From Bdellovibrionaceae bacterium UBA3535 (GTDB lineage: Bacteria; Bdellovibrionota; Bdellovibrionia; Bdellovibrionales; UBA840): DNA of 64,000 nucleotides. Below are positions 27,897-37,753 of the stretch, one piece after another. Under the pieces are notes generated by a model. The model had not been told where the DNA came from. It saw only the letters and a list, made by a program, of their open reading frames with translations, and did not search any database. A program made the translations under genes and the position numbers. How positions within the stretch are numbered: position 1 is the first letter of the stretch; the number at the start of each line of letters is the position of its first letter. The stretch is from positions 1 through 64,000 of the forward strand of contig DFOS01000022.1 of the NCBI GenBank assembly GCA_002376845.1, written 5' to 3'.

Positions 27897-29084
27897 TTAG
27901 TGTGAGCGAGCCAAATCCCGCGTTATATTCTTCTGGTGTGCCTCCAGAGTGCCGCCACCAATTTCAAGTAGCTTGGCATCGCGCCAAAAACGCTCCACAT
28001 GGTATTCGGCCACATAGCCGTAGCCGCCTAGCACCTGTATCGCACGATCGGCGACATTTTTTCCCATCGTGGTAGCAAAAAGCTTCACACCATCCGAATC
28101 CAAACGCCCAGAACTATCTTTCAGATTCATTTTTCTAGCCGTCTCATAAATATAGGCTTTTGCCGCTCGGTATTCCGCAAAGGAGTTCGCTATATAGGAT
28201 TGTATTTGGCCAAAGCGAGAAATGGGCTTACCAAAGGCCTCACGCTCCTCGGCATATTTTGACATAACATCAATGCAGCGCCGGGCAATTCCCAAGCTTT
28301 GTGCTGCCAAGGTGACGCGCTCAATCTCGAGGTTCTTCATCATATGCAGCATGGAATCCCCCTCTTCACCGATTAAGTTTGCCACCGGCACCTTGCAGTT
28401 TTCAAAAACGATTTCCGCCGTATTGGATCCGCGCATACCTAGTTTGTCTTGAATTTTTTGACCAACCGAATAGCCGGGCATGCCTTTTTCCACTAGGAAA
28501 GTGGAAATCATGGCACGGCCATTTTTTTCTCCCGTTTTCGCATAGACCAGCATCACATCGGCAGCCGTACCTTGCTCATCAATGGCACCGTTGGTGATCC
28601 ACATTTTTTGCCCGTTTAAAATATAATGATCCCCTTCTTTTACCGCGGTAGTGGACATGCCGAGAACATCGGTCCCCACATGTGGCTCGCTCATGGCCAT
28701 GGCGCCGACCCATTCACCACTACATAGTTTGGGCAAATACTTTTCTTTCTGTTCTTGGTTCGCATTTACATTGATGTTGTTGACTGCAAGCATGGAGTGA
28801 GCCAAATAAGCCAAACAAAAACCAGGATCCGAATAGGATAACTCCTCATGGGCGATTACCGCTGAAACGGCATCCATTCCTGATCCACCAAATTCTTCAT
28901 CCGCTGTGATGCCCAATAAACCTAATTCACCCAATTTGCGAAAAAGTGGCAAATTGAACTCTTCTTTTTTGTCGTATTCATGGGCTTGGGGCTCTACCTC
29001 GGTTTTGGTAAAGGTGGCCACCATCTCTCGTAACATTTTGTGTTCTTCCGTTGGGTTGTACAAATCCATTTCTTGATAGCTCAT
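27897..29084 (-). CDS. Acyl-CoA dehydrogenase
   Basis: About 395-residue flavoenzyme that introduces an alpha-beta double bond into acyl-CoA. Visible: AMSEPHVGTDV and MWITNGAIDE (FAD/substrate binding), GMRGSNTAEIVFENCKVP, RFGQIQSYIANSFAEY, and the C-terminal VLGGYGYVAEYHVERFWRD with LLEIGGGTLE. Overall it resembles isovaleryl-/short-chain enzymes. The start at 29084 overlaps the hemF stop as ATGA. The frame is open eight codons more, but inside hemF. Confidence 0.92.
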   Translation of the reverse strand: MSYQEMDLYNPTEEHKMLREMVATFTKTEVEPQAHEYDKKEEFNLPLFRKLGELGLLGITADEEFGGSGMDAVSAVIAHEELSYSDPGFCLAYLAHSMLAVNNINVNANQEQKEKYLPKLCSGEWVGAMAMSEPHVGTDVLGMSTTAVKEGDHYILNGQKMWITNGAIDEQGTAADVMLVYAKTGEKNGRAMISTFLVEKGMPGYSVGQKIQDKLGMRGSNTAEIVFENCKVPVANLIGEEGDSMLHMMKNLEIERVTLAAQSLGIARRCIDVMSKYAEEREAFGKPISRFGQIQSYIANSFAEYRAAKAYIYETARKMNLKDSSGRLDSDGVKLFATTMGKNVADRAIQVLGGYGYVAEYHVERFWRDAKLLEIGGGTLEAHQKNITRDLARSH

Positions 29085-29953
29085 TTTGCTGCCCCCTCGT
29101 TCAACCAATCTCTTGGTTTTAAATAATCCAATAACTTTGCCTCTTCGCTTCCTGGTTCTATCTTGTGATCATACCACCACTGCGCATGCTTGGGCAGTGA
29201 CATCAAGATGGACTCCACCCGCCCATTGGTTTTAAGGCCAAACACCGTGCCGCGATCATAAAGCAAGTTAAACTCCACGTAACGTCCTCGTCGATATTCT
29301 TGGAAATCTTTTTGTTTACGGTCAAACTTTTCTGACAAACGCTTGTCCACGATGGGCAAATAGGAAGGCAAAAAGGCATCGCCGCATTTTTTTACCATTT
29401 GCCAGTTGGTATCACTTACCTCTTGGTAATCAAAAAAGCAGCCACCTACTCCGCGCGTTTCTTGCCGGTGCGGCAAATAAAAATACTTATCACATTCTTG
29501 TTTAAATTCTTGGTACCTATCACCCAAGGCTTCACAAATGGTGGAATGAAAATGAATTACGTCCTCATGGCGCGGATAATAGGGCGTTAAATCAATGCCG
29601 CCACCAAACCAGCCGCTTGCGCCGCGCTCTAGGTAGCGAAAGTTGGCATGAATGGTAGGTACATGTGGATTCTCTGGATGCAAAACCAGGGAAATGCCCG
29701 TTGCATAAAAATCCAAGCCATCGCCAATGGGTAGGCTCTTTGCAAAGTCCTCACTGAATTTACCATAAACCTCTGAAAAGTTGACTCCACCTTTTTCCAA
29801 CAGCTTGCCGCCACTAAAAACGCGGGTTCTGCCGCCGCCGCCGCCAGGGCGCTCCCACATATCTTGCTGGTAAGACTCACCATTGTAGCCAGTTAAGGAA
29901 TCGCATATTTGATCTTGTAAACTTTGAAAATACTCTTTTGCCTGATCTCTCAT
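29081..29953 (-). CDS. hemF: Oxygen-dependent coproporphyrinogen III oxidase
   Basis: Decarboxylates coproporphyrinogen III to protoporphyrinogen IX using O2, in haem synthesis. Family blocks: MWERPGGGGGRTRVF, GVNFSEV, VPTIHANFRYLE, WFGGGIDLTPYYP and GRYVEFNLLYDRGTVFGL. About 290 residues from the ATG at 29953, the usual HemF length; the frame runs 32 codons further without similarity. It supports an aerobic lifestyle and fits the nearby cytochrome c genes. Confidence 0.95.
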   Translation of the reverse strand: MRDQAKEYFQSLQDQICDSLTGYNGESYQQDMWERPGGGGGRTRVFSGGKLLEKGGVNFSEVYGKFSEDFAKSLPIGDGLDFYATGISLVLHPENPHVPTIHANFRYLERGASGWFGGGIDLTPYYPRHEDVIHFHSTICEALGDRYQEFKQECDKYFYLPHRQETRGVGGCFFDYQEVSDTNWQMVKKCGDAFLPSYLPIVDKRLSEKFDRKQKDFQEYRRGRYVEFNLLYDRGTVFGLKTNGRVESILMSLPKHAQWWYDHKIEPGSEEAKLLDYLKPRDWLNEGAAK

Positions 29954-30123
29954 AGTCACTAAGGCATAGTGCATTTTTCGTGAATTGGCTAGAACAAGCT
30001 TGTGCTTAGATGTGGAGCAGACAAATGCAGATCTCTGATATACTGCCATATAATTTGGCCTCAGCCGCGCAGGTCCTGACCTAGGTCTGGCTCTACTTTT
30101 TTACTGCCCATAAGGGTGCTTAG

Positions 30124-30144
30124 TTGCTAAACTTTTCTTAGCAA
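30124..30144 (+). promoter_or_regulatory. Inverted repeat upstream of the T2SS operon
   Basis: TTGCTAA and TTAGCAA (7 bp each, 7-base spacer) lie 15 bases before the gspC start. It could be a dimeric regulator site or a leader hairpin close to the gspC ribosome-binding site (AGGGG). Confidence 0.35.
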
Positions 30145-30159
30145 TTATAGGGGTTTAGA

Positions 30160-31206
30160 TTGAAGAACATCTGGAACAGCATCAAAGAGAAAATCTCTTC
30201 GTCTAGTAGCCTGCAAAAGGCCTTCGAAAAAGTAAAAAAATCCTCTACCGGTCCCTCCGCAGGTAGCGGCGGATCTTTGTTCAACAAACTGCTTACCACC
30301 AACCTAAGCCCTTATGAAAAATACTACCCCTACATCATCAGCGCGGCCCTTGCCTATGGTGCGGCCGATTTAACCAATTCCTACGTTCGAGTTTTCACCA
30401 TACCCAGCCCGCAGCAAGTACAAACGAGTGATGGCCCACAACGCTTGGGAAGTCAGGCTCGCCTGCGCTCCGAATTTGACCCCATTGCCAGAAGAAATAT
30501 TTTTAATTCCGATGGAGTCATCCCGCCGCCATTATCTGGAGTTGACGATGGCGGGCTTGGCGATGCGGAAGGACCTGCCGTAGCCTCTAGCTTACCTTTG
30601 GAGCTAGTGGGCACCATTGTTCACGCCAATCCCAATCGCTCGGTTGCCACCATTCGGCAAAGCGGCGGCAATCAGGCCGTCATCCCCTACCTGGTAGACG
30701 ATGATATTGTCGGCATGGCAACTTTGTTAAAAGTGGAGCGCCACCGCGTGATTTTTCGTAACAAAAACAATGGTCGTTTGGAATTTATTGAAATGCCTCA
30801 CGATTTAAAATTCAAATTAACATTGGGCGCCCCGGCTGAGCCAGCTATTACTAGCGCAACGGGCATTCAGCAAAACGGCAATACTTTTAATATTGCGCGC
30901 AAAACCATCAATCAGCACTTAGAAAATATCGGCCAAGTCTTGCAATCCGCTCGTGCGGTACCGAATCGCGACCCGATAACCGGAGAAATCAATGGCTTTC
31001 GCGTTTTATTTATCAAACCCGATAGCATATTCAATGAACTAGGTATTAAGCCGGGTGATATTTTGCAAGAGGTAAATGGACAAAGAATCACTAGCATTCA
31101 ACAGGCAATGGAAATGTATCAAAATATGCGAAATGCCTCCGATATTTCCATTAACCTTATGCGTGAAGGAAGAAACGAAACTTATAACTACAATGTAACA
31201 GAATGA
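30160..31206 (+). CDS. gspC: Type II secretion system inner-membrane protein GspC
   Basis: 348 residues: one membrane segment (YIISAALAYGAADL) near residue 65, a homology region (RLRSEFDPIARRNIFNSDG, then LELVGTIVHANPN), and a C-terminal PDZ domain (FRVLFIKPDSIFNELGIKPG, with GDILQEVNGQ). GspC links the inner-membrane platform to the secretin. TTG start at 30160 behind AGGGG. It is the first gene of a twelve-gene operon in canonical order. Confidence 0.92.
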   Translation: MKNIWNSIKEKISSSSSLQKAFEKVKKSSTGPSAGSGGSLFNKLLTTNLSPYEKYYPYIISAALAYGAADLTNSYVRVFTIPSPQQVQTSDGPQRLGSQARLRSEFDPIARRNIFNSDGVIPPPLSGVDDGGLGDAEGPAVASSLPLELVGTIVHANPNRSVATIRQSGGNQAVIPYLVDDDIVGMATLLKVERHRVIFRNKNNGRLEFIEMPHDLKFKLTLGAPAEPAITSATGIQQNGNTFNIARKTINQHLENIGQVLQSARAVPNRDPITGEINGFRVLFIKPDSIFNELGIKPGDILQEVNGQRITSIQQAMEMYQNMRNASDISINLMREGRNETYNYNVTE

Positions 31207-31226
31207 TCTAGCCAAGGAAGGTTCAG

Positions 31227-33725
31227 ATGAGATACAACTTAATCATATTTTTTGCTTTTAGCATCTTTTTGTCTTTGCAGCCCAAGTCTGCCATTGCACA
31301 AGATTCTTTTTCGCCACCACCTCCACCGCCGCCAGGCACCTTTGTTTCGGAGGAAGAAGAAGGTGACGATATGTTGGAGGAAGATGTTGCTCCCGAAACG
31401 GCAGAAGATGCCGCGCAAAATCGACGTCCAGAGCGCCCCAGATTTGGCGCGCCCCCTTCTCGTCCTAGTGCTAGAAATGCCGGCGTGCAAAGCGGCAATG
31501 TCAACCCTGCTTTCAATACCTTAAAAAAGCGCAAACCAAAAGAGGCGACCCAAGAACAAAAAGCTTTGGCAGAAAAGGGCGGCACTGACATCCCTTTTAG
31601 TGAGGCGCAGCCCGAGGACATTACCAATGAAAACTATCCTGATCTTATCGAAAGCTTTGATTACCCCAATGCGGACATTGCCGATGTGGTAAAGGCAATC
31701 TCCGAGCTAACGGGGAAAAACTTCATCATTGATCCCAACATTCGCGGCAAGATCACCATACTGGCTCCCTCGCAAATCACCAAGGCCGAAGCCTATAAGG
31801 CCTTCTTGTCAGCGCTAGCCATGAACGGTTTTACGGTTGTACCCTACGGCAACTTTTTAAAGATCAAAAGCGTCAATGAGGCAAAGCGAGATAGTATCAA
31901 CACCTACTCTGGCAGCTACTCCCCCGACACCGACCAACTCATCACACGCATCATTCACTTAAAGCATATTTCCGCCGAAGAGGTAAACCGTTCCCTAAGA
32001 ATCTTGGTTTCGCCAAAAGGCGAAATGGCCCCCTATCCACCAACCAACTCCCTTATCGTGACCGATTTTGGTGCCAACATTCAAAGAATCATGAGCATCC
32101 TAGGACAATTGGATGTTGCCGGTTTTGAAGAGCAATTGGCTGTGATTCCCATTAAGCACGCAAAAGCCAAAGACATTGCGGAGTTGATCGAGCAGATCAT
32201 TGACCAAGAAGCCGCTGGCTCGGCTAACAACCGCAATTCCCGTAGATCCCGTTTTTCCTCGCGCATATCTCGCTTTAACGGCGCAGGAAGTTCCTCCGGC
32301 GCGGCTTTTTCGCAGGTAATTCCAGATGAAAGAACCAACGCCATCATTGTTGTCGGAAACAATCAAGGTATCGACAAGATCCGCGGTCTGGTACGTCGCT
32401 TGGACTACCCACTAAATCCTGAAGATGCTGGCGGTGTATATGTTTACTATATGAAACATGCGGAAGCAAAAGCCATTGCCGATGTTCTAAATGGAGTAGC
32501 ACAAGACGTAAAAGCACAGCAAGAAGAAGATGACGGTGCTCCCAACAACCGTAGAGCCCGAAATATCGAACTTCCTGATGGAACCAATGAGACCTTCTTT
32601 GGTGGAGATGTGAAAATCACCGCCGATGAAAGCATCAACTCCCTCATCATCACTGCCAATCGCCAGGATTATGAGTCGGTAAAGAACCTACTCACCAAAC
32701 TGGATATACCAAGAAACCAAGTAAATGTAGAAGTGATCATCATGGAGATCGCGGCTACAGGCTCCAGAAACTGGGGAATGTCCACATACAAATTCGAGGA
32801 TACCGGCAATCCTGACTCCAATGGAATTGCTAGAACCGGTTTTAATGCGGGCAACTTGAATCAGATGATCCAGAAAGATTTTTCTAGTGACGGCTTTGTC
32901 TTGGGCTTTGGCGGCGGCGATGAGATTGAAATCGACATTGCTGGTACCGACATTACCATCCCGAACTTGATCTCTTTTATTAGCTTCATTCAATCCGTAA
33001 CCGATGCCAACATTATGTCGCAGCCAAACATTACTGTACTAGACAATACGGAAGCCACCATTGAGGTAGGTGAAAAGATACCGGTTGCTGCCGAGCAAAC
33101 CCAAACCAATCAAGGCGCAACTACCATATCCGTACAGCGAGAGCCCGCCACCTTAAAACTGCAAATCAAACCGCGCATTAGCCCCGGATCGAATGCAGTG
33201 AAATTGGAAATCAAACAAACCATTTCGCAGCTCTCCAACACCACGGTGAAGGCGCAAAATTTGGCCGAAAATGCAGTGGCCACCTCGGAGCGCAATATCG
33301 AAACGCAGATTGTGGTGAATAACAAGGATACCGCCGTCATTGGTGGTCTCATGCGGGAGGAAGAAACCTTTAGCGAAAGAAAGGTGCCTTTCTTAGGAGA
33401 CATTCCGGTTCTAGGATGGTTATTTAAGGCCAAACAAACGGAAAAACGTAAGTCCAATCTGGTTATGTTTATCACACCAAACATCATCCGCTCAGTGGAA
33501 GACGTTCGAGGTCTTCGTACGGAGAAATTGGATGATAGAATCGATTTTATTAAACGCAATATGGGAGGCAGAGATCCTTTTGGTCGTCACGTAGATGATA
33601 TTGCAAAAACCAAGGCAGAAAAGCCCATAGAATCGTACAACGAAGAAGACACCTCGACCCTTGAAGAGATTCAAGACGAATTCGATGGTGATTTTGACGA
33701 CAATTTCGACTACGAACTTGAATGA
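31227..33725 (+). CDS. gspD: Type II secretion system secretin GspD
   Basis: 832 residues forming the outer-membrane channel. Signal peptide (cut near SAIAQ), then a run of seven prolines and an acidic stretch, N0 domain (ESFDYPNADIADVVKAISEL), N1-N3 domains (GIDKIRGLVRRLD; ITANRQDYESVKNLLTKLD) and the secretin domain ending VPFLGDIPVLGWLFK and NLVMFITPNIIRS. The C-terminal tail is very acidic (EFDGDFDDNFDYELE), which is unusual. No lipobox; no GspS pilotin gene is seen here. Confidence 0.95.
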   Translation: MRYNLIIFFAFSIFLSLQPKSAIAQDSFSPPPPPPPGTFVSEEEEGDDMLEEDVAPETAEDAAQNRRPERPRFGAPPSRPSARNAGVQSGNVNPAFNTLKKRKPKEATQEQKALAEKGGTDIPFSEAQPEDITNENYPDLIESFDYPNADIADVVKAISELTGKNFIIDPNIRGKITILAPSQITKAEAYKAFLSALAMNGFTVVPYGNFLKIKSVNEAKRDSINTYSGSYSPDTDQLITRIIHLKHISAEEVNRSLRILVSPKGEMAPYPPTNSLIVTDFGANIQRIMSILGQLDVAGFEEQLAVIPIKHAKAKDIAELIEQIIDQEAAGSANNRNSRRSRFSSRISRFNGAGSSSGAAFSQVIPDERTNAIIVVGNNQGIDKIRGLVRRLDYPLNPEDAGGVYVYYMKHAEAKAIADVLNGVAQDVKAQQEEDDGAPNNRRARNIELPDGTNETFFGGDVKITADESINSLIITANRQDYESVKNLLTKLDIPRNQVNVEVIIMEIAATGSRNWGMSTYKFEDTGNPDSNGIARTGFNAGNLNQMIQKDFSSDGFVLGFGGGDEIEIDIAGTDITIPNLISFISFIQSVTDANIMSQPNITVLDNTEATIEVGEKIPVAAEQTQTNQGATTISVQREPATLKLQIKPRISPGSNAVKLEIKQTISQLSNTTVKAQNLAENAVATSERNIETQIVVNNKDTAVIGGLMREEETFSERKVPFLGDIPVLGWLFKAKQTEKRKSNLVMFITPNIIRSVEDVRGLRTEKLDDRIDFIKRNMGGRDPFGRHVDDIAKTKAEKPIESYNEEDTSTLEEIQDEFDGDFDDNFDYELE

Positions 33726-33732
33726 TCCATAA

Positions 33733-33781
33733 GCCTTTTTGCGACTCACCTCGTCGCAAAAAGGCGCAAAGTACCTTTGCG
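33733..33781 (+). other. Tandem hairpins between gspD and gspE
   Basis: A perfect 13-bp stem (33733-33745 with 33753-33765, 7-base loop) is followed at once by a 7-bp stem CGCAAAG/CTTTGCG (33765-33781, 3-base loop). No T-run follows. Likely an mRNA-processing or attenuation structure that sets the secretin level apart from the rest of the operon (inference). Confidence 0.7.
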
Positions 33782-33813
33782 TCATTCCTGCTTTTATAGT
33801 CTAATTATTATGT

Positions 33814-35496
33814 ATGCAGAACATCGAGACGCTACTTCTTAAGAACACCAGCTTAGAAAAACCACAAGTGGAGGCCCTGCTAAATTATCCGCGAGTGGGC
33901 GGCGGCAATATTCATGAATACATTGATCGCATGCAGCCCGATGACATTGAAGATGTACTAAAAATTATTTGCCAAGAATTAAATCTCGAATTCATGCAAG
34001 ACATCCCCGTAAATGAAATACCGGTGGACTTGATTCGCAATATACCAATTAACTACTCAAAAAATCATGAAATCCTGCCTCTTAAAGATGAAGGAGAACA
34101 TGTAAAAGTATTGATGTCGAATCCTATCAATATGGAATCGTTAAATGATTTGCGCGCCTTTTTTAACAAAAACACCAAGGCTGTGATTACCACAAGCCCG
34201 AAAATACAGGATGCCATCAATAAGGTTTACGAAAAATCCACCGCAGCACTCGACGGCCTGGATGAAATTGAAGAAGAGGACTACGATCTAGATGAACCAA
34301 TCATCGACCTATTAGAAGCCGGAGATGATGATGCCCCGGTGATCCGCCTAGTGAACACCCTATTATTTCGGGCTGTAAAAGAAAAGGCCTCGGACATACA
34401 TATTGAGCCCTACGAACGAGAACTGGTGGTGCGTTTTCGCATTGATGGCCAGCTATACGATGTGTTCAAGCCACCAAAAAAACTGCAAAACTCCATCACC
34501 TCTAGAATTAAGGTAATGGCCAATTTAAATATTGCCGAAAAACGCTTGCCGCAAGATGGACGTATACCATTGAAACTTGCAGGAAAAGACATCGACATTC
34601 GTTTAAATACGGTGCCTACCGCCTTTGGCGAACGCTTGGTGATGCGTTTGCAAGATCGGTCCAATTTAATTTTGGACATTAACCAAATAGGATTTCCGCA
34701 AGAAAACCTAAAAATGATCAAAGCCATGTTGCAAAAGGCTTATGGAATTATCTTGGTTACCGGCCCTACTGGTTCGGGTAAATCCTTCACCCTTTATTCT
34801 TGTTTAAAAGAAATTGTCTCACCAGAAAGAAATATTATCACGGTGGAAGATCCGGTGGAGCAGCGAATTCACGGGATTGGGCAAATCCAAGTAAATTCAA
34901 AAATAGGACTGACCTTTGCCAATGGGCTTCGCTCGATTTTGCGTCAAGACCCCGATGTGATCATGGTGGGTGAGATTCGTGACTATGAAACAGCAGAAAT
35001 TGCGATCAACGCCTCTCTAACGGGTCACTTGGTTTTGTCCACCCTGCACACCAATGATTCGGCCGGTGTCTTTCCGCGTTTGATGGATATGGGCTGCGAG
35101 CCATTTTTGATTTCTTCATCCCTTGTGGGCGTCATTGCACAAAGACTTGTGCGTGTTCTGTGTCCACATTGCAAGGCACCCTACCAGCCTTCAGAAGTGG
35201 ATCTACAGGCTCTAGAAATCACCGCCAAGCAAGCCCAAGGAGCAAAATTTTATAAGGCCATTGGCTGCAACCAGTGCAATCAAAAAGGTTTTACCGGTCG
35301 AACCGCCATCTCCGAATTGCTAGTGGTGAATGATGACATTCGACAACTGATACTGCAACGACAAGACGGTGGTACCATTAAGAAAGCTGCCATCAAAAAT
35401 GGTATGCGCACCGTACGTACTGACGGTGTACTCAAGGTGCTGCAGGGGATTACCACCATCGAAGAAGTATTGCACACAACGCAAACGGATGATTGA
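33814..35496 (+). CDS. gspE: Type II secretion system ATPase GspE
   Basis: 560-residue cytoplasmic motor. N-terminal GspE/MshE N domain, then Walker A GPTGSGKS (about residues 317-324), Asp box ITVEDPVE, Walker B VGEIRDYETAEI and His box LHTNDSAG. The zinc-binding CXXC pairs CPHC (about 450) and CNQC (about 485) mark true GspE/PilB-type ATPases. No clear Shine-Dalgarno precedes the ATG. It ends inside the start region of gspF. Confidence 0.96.
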   Translation: MQNIETLLLKNTSLEKPQVEALLNYPRVGGGNIHEYIDRMQPDDIEDVLKIICQELNLEFMQDIPVNEIPVDLIRNIPINYSKNHEILPLKDEGEHVKVLMSNPINMESLNDLRAFFNKNTKAVITTSPKIQDAINKVYEKSTAALDGLDEIEEEDYDLDEPIIDLLEAGDDDAPVIRLVNTLLFRAVKEKASDIHIEPYERELVVRFRIDGQLYDVFKPPKKLQNSITSRIKVMANLNIAEKRLPQDGRIPLKLAGKDIDIRLNTVPTAFGERLVMRLQDRSNLILDINQIGFPQENLKMIKAMLQKAYGIILVTGPTGSGKSFTLYSCLKEIVSPERNIITVEDPVEQRIHGIGQIQVNSKIGLTFANGLRSILRQDPDVIMVGEIRDYETAEIAINASLTGHLVLSTLHTNDSAGVFPRLMDMGCEPFLISSSLVGVIAQRLVRVLCPHCKAPYQPSEVDLQALEITAKQAQGAKFYKAIGCNQCNQKGFTGRTAISELLVVNDDIRQLILQRQDGGTIKKAAIKNGMRTVRTDGVLKVLQGITTIEEVLHTTQTDD

Positions 35497-35498
35497 TT

Positions 35499-36722
35499 AT
35501 GCCTCTTTATGAATATCGTGGTCTGGACCGCAGTGGAAAAAGCATAAAAGGTTCCATCGATGCAGAGAGCGAACGCAGCGCCAGACTTCGTCTGAAAAAA
35601 GATGGCATCTACCTGCAGAGTCTAAAAAACCGCCAAAAAGCCAATGCGGCCAAAAAACCTGGATCTGTCAGCATTCAATCAAAAGTCACGGTAGAAGACA
35701 TGTCCCTTATGACACGTCAGTTAGCTACCCTATTAAAAGCCAATGTACCACTGGTGGAATGTTTGACCGCTGTTGCTGATCAAATTGAAAACCCTTATTT
35801 GCGATCGGTTGTGAGTGACATTCGTGACCAAGTCAATGAAGGGGTTTCTTTTCATAAAGCCATGAGTAAATACCCCAAAGTTTTTAACCGTATCTTTATC
35901 TCTATGGCAGAAGCTGGTGAAGCCTCGGGTACTTTGGACATTATTTTATTGCGTTTAGCAGAATTTTTAGAGTCACAAAATGAATTGCAAAACAAAATCC
36001 AGTCAGCCCTAATGTATCCAGTGCTGATGCTAGTCTTTACAGCCCTACTGCTAATTCTGATGTTTGTTTATGTAATTCCAAAAATCACCGAGATTTTTGA
36101 TCAATTTCCAAAATTGGTTCTTCCCTGGTACTCGAAACTCATCATTGATATCAGTGATTTTATGCTGACCTATTGGCAATTTCTTATTTTTGCCACGGTG
36201 GCTTCTGCCATCTTATTTTTACGCTGGAAATCGACACCCAATGGCTCCAATCAATGGGACGCAATATTATTAAAATTCCCTGTTGTTGGGAAACTCACTA
36301 GGATGATTGCTGTTTCTCGCTTCACCCGAACTTTGAGCACATTACTTACAGGCGGCGTGCCCATGCTGCAGTCTATGGACATTGTTAAAAATGTAGTCGA
36401 CAATCATGTTCTAGAAGTTGCCGTTAATGCAGCCCGCGACAATATTAGTGAAGGGGAAAACATTGCAGGCCCTCTCAAAAAGTCGGGGGAATTTCCTCCC
36501 TTAGTGATACATATGATACATATTGGTGAAAAAACGGGCGATTTAGAAAATATGCTAACGCAGGTCAGCGATGCTTACGATTTTCAGGTGCGAAATAAGG
36601 TCGAAGGCCTAACTAGCATTCTTGAGCCAATTATGATAATTTTAATGGGCGTAATTGTAGGCATTATAGTTTTTGCCATTATGATGCCTATCATGCAACT
36701 TACTGATATTAGCAACTTTTAG
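35499..36722 (+). CDS. gspF: Type II secretion system platform protein GspF
   Basis: About 407 residues with the two repeated GspF domains: MTRQLATLLKANVPLVECL and TRTLSTLLTGGVPMLQSM, each followed by membrane segments, and a C-terminal segment (IIILMGVIVGIIVFAIMMPI). MPLYEYRGLD is the classic GspF beginning, so I take the ATG at 35499 rather than the TTG six bases before, which overlaps the gspE stop. Confidence 0.95.
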   Translation: MPLYEYRGLDRSGKSIKGSIDAESERSARLRLKKDGIYLQSLKNRQKANAAKKPGSVSIQSKVTVEDMSLMTRQLATLLKANVPLVECLTAVADQIENPYLRSVVSDIRDQVNEGVSFHKAMSKYPKVFNRIFISMAEAGEASGTLDIILLRLAEFLESQNELQNKIQSALMYPVLMLVFTALLLILMFVYVIPKITEIFDQFPKLVLPWYSKLIIDISDFMLTYWQFLIFATVASAILFLRWKSTPNGSNQWDAILLKFPVVGKLTRMIAVSRFTRTLSTLLTGGVPMLQSMDIVKNVVDNHVLEVAVNAARDNISEGENIAGPLKKSGEFPPLVIHMIHIGEKTGDLENMLTQVSDAYDFQVRNKVEGLTSILEPIMIILMGVIVGIIVFAIMMPIMQLTDISNF

Positions 36723-36734
36723 GAGATAACAATA

Positions 36735-37157
36735 ATGAAAATGCTACGTAGCTCTTCGGGGATGACTTTAATTGAAATTATGATTGTTCTTGTGATTCTT
36801 GGCGGTTTGATGGCCTTATTAAGTGGTCAGTTTACCGGCCAATTGCAAAAATCAAAAGTTAGCACCACAAAAATTCAATTTGGCGAGCTCTCAAAGTCCA
36901 TTCAACAATACCAATTAGACTGTGGCTCCCTTCCTTCAACAAGTGAGGGACTGCAAGCGCTTGTGCAAGGTGGTGGTTCTTGTCAAAATTGGGGCCCCAC
37001 ACCTTATGCAAAAAAGAACTTGCTTGTAGATCCTTGGGGTAACGATATTATGTATGAAAGAAACTCCAGTGTTTCCTTTACCCTACTATCTTATGGTGCT
37101 GACGGCGAGCCTGGAGGCGATGGCCTAGATGCCGACATTAGCTCCGAAGATTTATAA
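36735..37157 (+). CDS. gspG: Major pseudopilin GspG
   Basis: 140 residues. Prepilin peptidase site SSG/MTLIEIMIVLVILGG with Glu5, then a pseudopilin body with the GspG signature (PSTSEGLQALV, DPWGNDIMY, SYGADGEPGGDG, including the calcium-binding loop). Position +1 is Met instead of the usual Phe. AGGAG precedes the ATG. Confidence 0.95.
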   Translation: MKMLRSSSGMTLIEIMIVLVILGGLMALLSGQFTGQLQKSKVSTTKIQFGELSKSIQQYQLDCGSLPSTSEGLQALVQGGGSCQNWGPTPYAKKNLLVDPWGNDIMYERNSSVSFTLLSYGADGEPGGDGLDADISSEDL

Positions 37158-37728
37158 GAATTCCTCTGCTGGTATGACCTTGATTGAGATTATGATCGTT
37201 ATGGTCATACTCACCGGGGTCATAGTCCTAGGGGCCATGAGCCTTCGTGCCCCGAGCTCCGATGTCCGTAGCGACATTCGCAAGCTTCTCATTCTTAGTA
37301 AGCGCCTCAACCAACAAGCACAGCTAGATCAAAAGATTTACCGCCTTACCCTATCCTTTGATAAAGAGCAGCCATTTTACTATGTCGAGACTACCGATAA
37401 GAAAACCATTGAGACGGCAAGCACGGATGCCTTCGACGAAGACCCCGATAGCAGCGACTTTAAGATCGCGAAAAAGTTTACCAAAGATCGCAATTCCCTA
37501 CCGGAAGGCTTTTTCTTTAAAAAACTTTTATTGCTCGAACAGGGTGTTTATTTTGATGAGGGAATTGCCTACATTCACTATTTTCCGCAAGGCATGGCCG
37601 ATGCTAGCGCCTTGCAAATCACCAATACCGATGAGACTTTATCTTGGACACTAATCGTAAACCCTTTAACCGGCGCCACACGTCTTGTAGAGGGCCTATA
37701 CGAGGCCGCTGAGCTAAGCCGCGAATAG
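37129..37728 (+). CDS. gspH: Minor pseudopilin GspH
   Basis: 199 residues with cleavage motif SAG/MTLIEIMIVMVILTG and a GspH-like globular part. Met is again at +1. The start overlaps the end of gspG by 29 bases, so it is translationally coupled. Order between gspG and gspI supports the assignment more strongly than the sequence does. Confidence 0.85.
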   Translation: MPTLAPKIYKNSSAGMTLIEIMIVMVILTGVIVLGAMSLRAPSSDVRSDIRKLLILSKRLNQQAQLDQKIYRLTLSFDKEQPFYYVETTDKKTIETASTDAFDEDPDSSDFKIAKKFTKDRNSLPEGFFFKKLLLLEQGVYFDEGIAYIHYFPQGMADASALQITNTDETLSWTLIVNPLTGATRLVEGLYEAAELSRE

Positions 37729-37753
37729 GTATATACCTAGACATCCAAGCATT

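Noticed and set aside
31223..31627. 134-codon minus-strand frame opposite the start of gspD
   Set aside because: Antisense shadow of the low-complexity Pro/Glu region of gspD.
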